The notes beneath the pieces were generated by a model that was given only the letters and a program-made list of their open reading frames with translations, was not told the origin of the DNA and made no database searches. Below, one piece after another: positions 57,632 to 64,000 of a DNA stretch of 64,000 nt (the stretch's first letter is position 1; each line of letters begins with the position of its first letter). The stretch lies in NCBI RefSeq assembly GCF_001940165.2, contig NZ_CP135163.1:1-64000 (forward strand), read 5' to 3'. The translations under genes and the position numbers were made by a program. The DNA is from Roseburia sp. 831b (GTDB lineage Bacteria; Bacillota; Clostridia; Lachnospirales; Lachnospiraceae).

Positions 57632-59767
57632 TTATTTACAATCGTTCTTTTTTCTTTTTGCAAACATTCCTGCAAGTCCTGCGAAGGATGCCAAAAGAAG
57701 CGTTGTCCAAAGCGCCGGATTCGAGTTATCTCCCGTCTGTGGGGATGTTACACTCTGTGTATTTTCATCCGTATTGTTACTGCCAGTATCCGCTGTATTT
57801 TTAACAATGTTAAAGTTTGTGCTTGTGGAACCATCTGTCCAGACAAGTTCAATGGTGTGACTTCCAACAGAAAGTGTCTTAAGGTAATCAGCACTTAAAG
57901 TGATAATGGTAGATCCTTCTGTGACGGTATAATTTTTTGCATCAATAATGACACCATCCACTTTTACACTCTGGAACTTGCTAATCTCGCCACTTCCCCT
58001 GATTACAAGACTTCCATCTGTATTCTGCGTCCAGGAACTGTTTGCTCCGTCAAGAATGGTATAAGAGGAAGAAGTTGCAGCTTCTTTTTCTGTTACAGTT
58101 AAGGTTACGGCCTTTGTTGTAACAGTACCGGCTGAATTACGGATGACACATTGATATTTAAAACCGTTGCAGTCTTTGGCTGTTACACCTGTCGTATAAC
58201 TTGCCTGGTTTGCTCCGGTGATATTGACAAATCCTTTTCCATCATTTTGGTTTATCTGCCATTGATACGTTAAACCGATACCGGTCGCTGACACTTTGAA
58301 GGTTGCGGCGCTTCCGGGTTCCACAGATATATCTTGTGGCTGAGCCGTAATCTGAGGCGGTGCGATGGCAAGAGCCAAAGCATTTCCGGATGCAGTAATT
58401 GTATAGGATGGTTCGTCAGAACTGAAATATGCTGCATTGCATCCCTCATTGGTAAAGACGGTCGGATTTCCTTCCGATGGGAGTCTGGAATAATTTAATT
58501 CTATGCCAATCAGAGAACCTTCTGTCAGGTTGGCAGCTTTGATGACATGATCGCTGTCCTGATAATAATTAGAACACTTACCATTTTCCGCTGTGTTTCC
58601 GGTTATGGTCACTTTACCTTTCAGTTCCACAGAATTTGCGCTGTTGACGCTAATACCGCCGCCACATGCTAAACCTGCTGTATTACCGGTAATGCTGCCG
58701 CCGTTCATTTCGAAGTATGTGCCACTGTGGTACACGCCGCCACCGCTGCCATCCGGGGCACTGTTTCCTGTAATGGAGGCATTGTTTTCCATGGAAAAAG
58801 AACCGGCACAAGTATATACACCACCACCATAATGTGTCGTTGCAGTGTTACCCGTGATAGAACTGTTGTCATGCATGCAAAAGTCTGCCGTGTTTGAACT
58901 TCCGGTGTTGCATACGCCCCCACCGGTTACAGCAGTGTTATCCCGGATAGAGGAAATGTCATACATATCCACATGGTAATAATTAAATACGCCGCCACCA
59001 TCGTTTGCAGTGTTGCCGCTAATAACCGCACTGCCCTTCATCTCGAATGTAGCATAGCTGTTATTATATATGCCGCCGCCGTCCACGCTGGCATTATTGC
59101 CGGAGATTGTTCCGCCGTACATATGGAAGGTTTTATAGTTCGCCACGCCACCGCCACATGTATCGGTCTTATTACCGGAGATGGAGCCACCATAAAGGTT
59201 AAAAATTGAGCCGTTGTAAACGCCCCCACCGTCCACGCCGGAGGTGTTGCCGGAAATGTTGCCATTATACATATAAAAAGTTCCGTAATTAGAAACTCCA
59301 TTTTTACTATAATTTACTTCATGCGTGATCTTACCGGCATCGGTGTGACAATCGGTAAGGGTAAATGGCTTATCTCTATTTACGGTAATGTCTCTATCGT
59401 TCATCTTACCGACAATATCGTTCCCGTTGAGGCAGAGTGTCACGTCATAATTGCATTCCCATGTGCCGGTAAGAGTTACAGACTGTGTTAAATAGTAAAA
59501 GCCGTCCGATGCGATAGCATCTAAACTATCCACAGGTGTCCATACCTGACTTTTATCACAGGTGTGATTCCCGGCAGTTAAATCCCCTGTTCCACACACA
59601 CAGTGTACATGTTCTGTATTCTGTGTGCTCTGAGTGTCTGCCGCTTATACAGATATAGCGTTTCCCGGCAGCCATGGAACGCCCCCGATTGCCATTCCAA
59701 ACGTTAATATACCGGAAAGCAGCGCTGTGATTGCTTTTCTCATTCTATTCCGTTTTCTCATACTCAT
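57632..59767 (-). pseudogene. sortase-type surface protein with beta-helix and Ig-like domains, broken by an in-frame stop
   Basis: The frame starts at the ATG at 59767, after AAGGAGGAGGAG, and encodes a signal peptide (KAITALLSGILTFGMAIGG, then PWLPGNAISV). A TAA at 59645-59647 then interrupts, and the same frame resumes AADTQSTQNTEHVH. The rest, open to 57632, has a right-handed beta-helix of about 12 GNT..GGGVYN-type repeats, an Ig-like domain (ITAQPQDISVEPGSAATF), and a wall-sorting tail: SPQTGD, a TM helix and KRKK. A GTG at 59599 could start a signal-less product. Apart from the stop it is intact at 712 codons, so it may be recently inactivated, phase-variable or a sequence error. Confidence 0.85.
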
Positions 59768-59890
59768 TCTCCTCCTCCTTGTAAATTCCCACACCATTTG
59801 TTATAGTAATTATAAATCGTACCCTAAGGGACGAGTCAAGCAATGTGTACGTTTATTCGACATATTTTTTCAGGGGAAATGGGGATTGGT

Positions 59891-60685
59891 ATGAAAAAGA
59901 ATGATGAAAATCTGTTTAAAATCGGGGAAATTGCAAAGATTTTGGGAGTCACCAGAAAGGCAATCCTTATCTACGAAGAGATGGGGCTGCTGACGCCTGC
60001 TGTCAAGGATGAAAACAGCGGATACCGCTATTATACGGCGGATAATATGACACAGATTCGCTCTATCCGTTCTTTACAGACGCTAGGGCTTTCTCTCGCG
60101 GAAATCAGGGAATATTATTATGATACGAAGAATCTTGACCATCACTTGAACCGGCTTATGGATTTGCGTGATGCGTTAGACCGCAACATTCAGCTACTCC
60201 AGGTGCGTGCAGCAAAACCGGGGGATTTTAGCGTCCACTCGGTACGCCTTCCACATCAGGTATGCTTTTGCCGTGAATATCAATGTGAAAATACGAAGGA
60301 TGCTGCCGACAAACTGCGCGATACCTACATTGCCGCAGCCAGAACCGGAAAAATGTCCGTAAATGCCAGAATGTTTACCATGCGCATCGGACAAACGGAT
60401 GATGAATTGAAACTGATGTGCTGTATTCCGGTTGAAGATGATTTTAAAGGCGTGGAACGAAAGGAATTCGCAGAAACACATGTTTTATGTATCTATTACC
60501 GTGGACCTTATGAAGGGATTGAATCTGCAATCGCCTCCTTAAAGGCATATACACATGCTAACCGTATCCAGACCACCGGGGAATTCCGCTGTATCTATCT
60601 GGAAGGTCCGCCGAGCCGCGGAGAAAACAGTGCCGACTATATCACACAGATTGTGGTACCTGCAAAGCCAGTTTATGGCATATAA
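59891..60685 (+). CDS. MerR family regulator with GyrI-like effector domain
   Basis: A 264-residue BmrR/BltR-like regulator. The N-terminal HTH is LFKIGEIAKILGVTRKAILI, YEEMGLLTPAVKDENSGYRY, followed by a coiled coil (about 75-110) and a GyrI-like ligand-binding domain (about 120-264, with VCFCREYQCENTKDAADKLR, YYRGPYEGIESAIASLKAYT and CIYLEGPP). Members sense bulky cationic drugs and activate efflux genes; no such gene is adjacent. I chose the ATG at 59891 (GGGGA 5 nt upstream); the ATG at 59879 is also possible. Confidence 0.9.
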   Translation: MKKNDENLFKIGEIAKILGVTRKAILIYEEMGLLTPAVKDENSGYRYYTADNMTQIRSIRSLQTLGLSLAEIREYYYDTKNLDHHLNRLMDLRDALDRNIQLLQVRAAKPGDFSVHSVRLPHQVCFCREYQCENTKDAADKLRDTYIAAARTGKMSVNARMFTMRIGQTDDELKLMCCIPVEDDFKGVERKEFAETHVLCIYYRGPYEGIESAIASLKAYTHANRIQTTGEFRCIYLEGPPSRGENSADYITQIVVPAKPVYGI

Positions 60686-60741
60686 AGATACCATATTCAT
60701 CGCATTACCAAATTTGTGTAAAAACGCTAATGCGTGATCAA

Positions 60742-60777
60742 AAAAATGGAGAGAAGCGCGTGCTTCCCTCCATTTTT
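60742..60777. terminator. bidirectional terminator between converging genes
   Basis: AAAAATGGAGAGAAGC (60742-60757) pairs with GCTTCCCTCCATTTTT (60762-60777) with one mismatch, between the ends of the MerR/GyrI gene and the RibD-type reductase gene. Confidence 0.85.
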
Positions 60778-60793
60778 ATATCCTTTTTTATGT

Positions 60794-61468
60794 TTACAGT
60801 GTATACCGTATCCAGACAGCTCCACTGTCAAACTTCTGCACATCCATAAGCTTTAGTCCTGTAACATCATGTGACATTGCGAGTCCGTCGAATACTGCCG
60901 GCATACCGCCTCTTCCATCGATTCCTGCGCCGATTAATAAACTGATTTCATTTAGAAGTCCAGCTTCTAAAAAGGCTGTATTTATTTTGGAACCGCCGAC
61001 AATACCCATTCTTTCCACATGGAATTGCTCTGCAAGGATTTCCGCTGCACGGGCTAAATCTGCGTGCTCTTTTCCACAGGCAATCCAGGAAATGTTTTGT
61101 GCATCGAGATAGGCAAGATATTCTTTGGTAACATTTTCGCTTGTTACGATAAGATACGGCTTTTTCATGCCGGATGCGTCAGGCCATAATAATTTTCCTT
61201 TTGAGTCGACAATTACCTCATAGCCGTCGCTGTCTGCCTTCTTCGAAAAGCCTTCCTGACCGTAGACGGCGTCATTTTTCGGGATGAATTGTCCCGGTTC
61301 TGCCATTTCTAATTCGGCTGTCACTCTTCCGCTTACGGTGGTTGGGATATTGATTTCATCTAATGTTGTATAGTAATCTGCTACGCCTGGCAATTTGGAT
61401 GTCATGGCACAATCGATTCGTCCATCAATCGAAATCATCATACGACAGATGATATATGGTTTTTTCAT
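60794..61468 (-). CDS. RibD C-terminal domain (dihydrofolate reductase-like) protein
   Basis: A 224-residue stand-alone reductase of the RibD_C/DHFR-like fold. It begins KKPYIICRMMISIDGRID, as in family members, and ends with MGIVGGSKINTAFLEAGLLN and EISLLIGAGIDG, the NADPH-binding region. In riboflavin synthesis this fold reduces the ribosyl group, but isolated copies are of unknown role. The start overlaps the stop of the aldo/keto reductase pseudogene (TAATG). Confidence 0.9.
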   Translation of the reverse strand: MKKPYIICRMMISIDGRIDCAMTSKLPGVADYYTTLDEINIPTTVSGRVTAELEMAEPGQFIPKNDAVYGQEGFSKKADSDGYEVIVDSKGKLLWPDASGMKKPYLIVTSENVTKEYLAYLDAQNISWIACGKEHADLARAAEILAEQFHVERMGIVGGSKINTAFLEAGLLNEISLLIGAGIDGRGGMPAVFDGLAMSHDVTGLKLMDVQKFDSGAVWIRYTL

Positions 61469-62187
61469 TAAAGTTTTCCTCCATAAACCGGGAAACCGCT
61501 GTTTGCACCGTAGTTTTCAATTTTCTTAAAATTCTTAAGTGTCTGCATATCTTCTGCGCTGATTTCAAAGTCAACCTCAGCGTTTGTCTTCATATGCTCT
61601 GGATTTGCAGTCTTAGGAAGTGAGATGGCACCAACTGTAAGGTGTAGCGGATGCAAAGCTGCGGAACCGATACCTTGTATTTGTCGGCAATCGCTTTGAT
61701 TTCCGGCTGATTTAAGATTTCACCGTGTGCAATCGGGGAATAAGCTTCCACGGTAATACCGTTTTTCTGGCAAAAATCGATAAGTTCGACCGGTGTATTG
61801 CTGATATGGCAAAGTACCTGATTGACCATCGGTTTTACTTTATCTGTTTCCATCAGACTTTCTAAATCTTCTTTCTGGAAGTTTGAAACACCGATTGCTT
61901 TCAGTTTGCCTTCGTGATAAGCTTCTTCTAATGCTCTCCAGGCTGCTCTGTTTCCTTCTACATATCGGTTTTCACTCTGGTTTACCTCGACCCAAGGCTG
62001 TGGGGAGTGGATAATCATCATATCAAGATAATCGAGTCCCATTTTCTTTAATGTCTCCTCAATTCCTGCTTTGGCTTCCTCGTAAGTCTTGTGCTCAGCA
62101 GCAACTTTTGAAACGACAAATAATTCTTCTCTTGGGATTCCGCAGGTTCTGACACCCTCGCCTACGCCACGCTCATAAGCATATTGT
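61468..62187 (-). pseudogene. aldo/keto reductase pseudogene, frameshifted and interrupted by a group II intron
   Basis: The N-terminal part up to about QYAYERGVGEGV (62150-62187) is cut off by the intron. After it runs a good AKR frame (REELFVVSKVAAEHKTYEEA, MGLDYLDMMIIHSPQPW, GVSNFQKEDLESL, NQVLCHISNTP) to about 61635. There CAGTTGGTGCC lacks one G relative to the expected QLGAISLPKT codons, and translation continues in another frame (GAISLPKTANPEHMKTNAEV, then NSGFPVYGGKL) to 61468. So one base is missing near 61631-61634 and the 5' exon is not in the window. Confidence 0.85.
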
Positions 62188-62231
62188 CAAGTGTAGGTGT
62201 CAGATTTTATATTCAAAATAATCGAGTAGGA

Positions 62232-62297
62232 GGGAAAATTAAATAAATTTTCCCGACCTCTCACACCACCGTGCGTACCGTTCGGTACACGGCGGTT
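62232..62297 (-). ncRNA. group II intron domains V and VI
   Basis: Domain V: CCGCCGTGTACCG (about 62283-62295) pairs with CGGTACGCACGGTGG (62266-62280) as a 30-nt hairpin, the catalytic heart of group II introns. Domain VI: GGGAAAATT (62246-62254) pairs with AATTTTCCC (62232-62240), followed by CTCCTACTCGAT at the 3' end. Confidence 0.8.
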
Positions 62298-62305
62298 CAA
62301 TCAAC

Positions 62306-63589
62306 TTAACAAGTAACACGCCTTTCCGTGTAGTAATCTAACATTGAGATTAATCCAAATCGGGTTAGTCTTTCTTTGTTTATTGCAAAATTCATAACTC
62401 TTTGCTGACACACATAAGCGATTCGGCTACCTGTGTATGCCGTAATCCATGCTGTATCCTTATCAACTCCAAGTTTCATCAAATTCTTTATACGTTTCTG
62501 CGGGGTTTTCCATTGCTTCCAGATACACATACGCAGCCTATAACGAATTCTTGAATCTAGTTCTTTACATAGAGTTTTCATACTACCTATCTTAAAGTAG
62601 TTAATCCACCCTCTTATAACCTGGTTGAGCTTCTCCACCTTATAGCTGTTGCTGACACCCCAGCTACGACAGGTGAGTTCTTTCATTCTTTTCTTGAACT
62701 TCGCTACTGACTTTGCGTGTGGTTTTGCCTTAAACTGATGCGCTCTTGAATCAAAGTAGAAACCAAATCCAAGGTATTTAAGTCCTTGTGGTTTATCTAC
62801 CTTACTCTTGGTCATGTTGACTTTGAGTCCTAGCTTCTCTTTAATGAATCGTGAAATATTTCTCATGACTCTGTTAGCAGACATTTCACTTCCGACCATT
62901 ATAATACAGTCATCCGCATATCGTACAAAGTTAAGCCCTCGCTTTTCCATTTCCTTATCAAGTTCATTGAGCATGATGTTTGCCAATAATGGCGAGAGGT
63001 TTCCTCCTTGTGGTGTCCCCACTATGGAATCCTCATATTCATCATCAATCATGATTCCGCTGACAAGATATTTTCTAACAATAGAGATGACATCTCCATC
63101 TTTAATAGTTCTGCCTATGATAGTCATTAACTTGTCATGATTTACTGTGTCAAAGAACTTTTCCAAGTCAATATCTACAATCCAGTCATTACCCTCATTC
63201 ATCATGTCGAGTGCTGTTAGAATTGCTTGCTGTGCACATCTGTTAGGTCTGAATCCATAACTATGGTCATGGAACTGTTCCTCATAGATTGGTGTTAAAA
63301 CCTGTGCAATGGCTTGTTGTATGAATCTGTCTGTTACTGTTGGTACTCCTAGGTTTCTGACACCGCCATCAGGCTTTGGTATCTCCACTCTTCGTACTGG
63401 CTGAGGTTTATATTTTCTTGTCCTCAACTGTTCCTTGATGATTTCGCCATTCTTTACAAGATGTTCCTTAAGTTCTGTGTACTTCATTCCGTCCACTCCC
63501 TCTGCACCTTTGTTTCGTACGACTTGCAGATATGCTCTGTTGAGGTTATCACTAGATAGTATCTGCTTCATTAGACTACTTGTGTCCAT
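62306..63589 (-). CDS. ltrA: group II intron reverse transcriptase/maturase
   Basis: A 427-residue intron-encoded protein. RT blocks run from AYLQVVRNKGAEGVDGMKYT through RRVEIPKPDGGVRNLGVPTV, DRFIQQAIAQVLTPIYEEQF, YGFRPNRCAQQA, GTPQGGNLSPLLANIMLNEL and the catalytic FVRYADDCIIMV. A C-terminal maturase (GIIM) domain has LNQVIRGWINYFKIG. There is no HNH endonuclease domain. The ATG at 63589 has AAGGA about 9 nt upstream. All catalytic residues are present, so the intron may still be mobile. Confidence 0.96.
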   Translation of the reverse strand: MDTSSLMKQILSSDNLNRAYLQVVRNKGAEGVDGMKYTELKEHLVKNGEIIKEQLRTRKYKPQPVRRVEIPKPDGGVRNLGVPTVTDRFIQQAIAQVLTPIYEEQFHDHSYGFRPNRCAQQAILTALDMMNEGNDWIVDIDLEKFFDTVNHDKLMTIIGRTIKDGDVISIVRKYLVSGIMIDDEYEDSIVGTPQGGNLSPLLANIMLNELDKEMEKRGLNFVRYADDCIIMVGSEMSANRVMRNISRFIKEKLGLKVNMTKSKVDKPQGLKYLGFGFYFDSRAHQFKAKPHAKSVAKFKKRMKELTCRSWGVSNSYKVEKLNQVIRGWINYFKIGSMKTLCKELDSRIRYRLRMCIWKQWKTPQKRIKNLMKLGVDKDTAWITAYTGSRIAYVCQQRVMNFAINKERLTRFGLISMLDYYTERRVTC

Positions 63590-64000
63590 GCGTTCTTTCC
63601 TTTCCGTCCCGCTTGATTTGACCACCCTTTTCCCGATTGGTTACGGCAGATGTTGCCATTTCTGCAATACGAGACATACTCAAACTTATTGATTGTTCGC
63701 CCCTTTGCTCCATCTCCATTACAGAGACTTCTTCACTACTATGGGCTCGGCTGACTTCTCACAGTTCGTTGTTACTAGGCTGATGGAACCTCTGTGAGAC
63801 CTCCACGCTTAAGGTGCACGCTCTTTCTCTCCATGTATCCGCCACATTTACTCTGCTACTACAAAAGTGATAGTTATTAGACTTCGTTGCTTTACGCCAA
63901 CTTATCTCTCGCAGCTTAGCCTTATATGTGATTTCTGTTCGTCAGACCAGAGATTTGCTTACAGCTTCCTTCAGATTCTACCTCACAATAGACACCCTTG

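Larger units (their letters stand above)
62220..64000 (-). mobile_element. group II intron, 5' end beyond the window
   Basis: The minus strand from the right edge carries intron-like sequence with GTGTCTATTGTGAGGTAG and GAAGGAAGCTGTAAGCAAA (domain I region). Then comes the reverse transcriptase-maturase gene (62306-63589), a domain V hairpin and a domain VI hairpin, ending near 62220 (CTACTCGAT). It lies in the same orientation as the aldo/keto reductase it interrupts, so splicing could restore the mRNA were the gene not also frameshifted. The stretch 63590-64000 has no protein gene and holds the structured intron RNA (domains I-IV). Confidence 0.9.

Overview
The window looks like a chromosomal segment of a low-GC, anaerobic gut Firmicute, most likely a Lachnospiraceae relative (Roseburia/Agathobacter type). 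The reasons are strong AGGAGG ribosome binding sites, consensus sigma-A promoters, the anaerobic (cobalt-early, cbi-type) B12 pathway, a sortase-type surface protein, radical SAM and DUF1848 proteins, and a bacterial group II intron. The genus is inferred, not proven. There are no rRNA or tRNA genes and no CRISPR array.

Layout. 1-480: a gene remnant and a cluster of palindromes. 483-6725: a five-gene MacAB-like ABC export operon on the minus strand, with two membrane fusion proteins, an FtsX-type permease, a lipoprotein and an ATPase. 6958-14150: a MATE transporter, a large membrane protein, a DUF4143 ATPase, a DUF2971 protein, a deformylase-like protein and an arginase-family protein. 14249-32274: an 18-kb minus-strand cobalamin operon, cobQ-cobT-cobU-cobS-(cobU-like)-cobC-cbiB-cobD-cbiC-cbiD-cbiF-cbiG-cbiH-cbiJET-cbiA-cbiL-glycerate kinase. 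It has its own promoter, a cobalamin riboswitch and a hairpin that contains both a terminator-like U tract and the cobQ Shine-Dalgarno. Two 240-bp nested palindromic elements sit inside the operon in opposite orientation.

32339-41668: a chemoreceptor, an HTH-aminotransferase fusion with repeated operators, pdxR divergent from pdxST (vitamin B6), a receiver-like protein, and a GntR-controlled ABC-2 transporter. 41684-46819: a GNAT-RsgA fusion with a structured leader, a complete transcription unit for a 22-residue peptide, an HD-GYP protein, a DUF89 protein and a radical SAM protein. 46917-48894: an aldo/keto reductase-MerR operon and a solitary antitoxin.

49000-54720 is the most unusual region. 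A repeat peptide with three ACGTACGAG cores, a radical SAM/SPASM maturase, a nitroreductase, a flavin/ferredoxin protein, a zinc-type macrodomain, a class M sirtuin and a DUF1848 protein lie head to tail. They are divergent from an HxlR regulator that carries a Cys-Pro-Val motif. This joins a RiPP maturation system to an ADP-ribosylation write/erase pair.

54805-64000: a DUF4160/DUF2442 pair, a shortened MFS exporter with its TetR regulator, a beta-helix/Ig surface protein gene broken by an in-frame stop, a MerR/GyrI regulator, a RibD-type reductase, and an aldo/keto reductase pseudogene. That pseudogene carries a one-base deletion and is cut by a group II intron that runs off the right edge.
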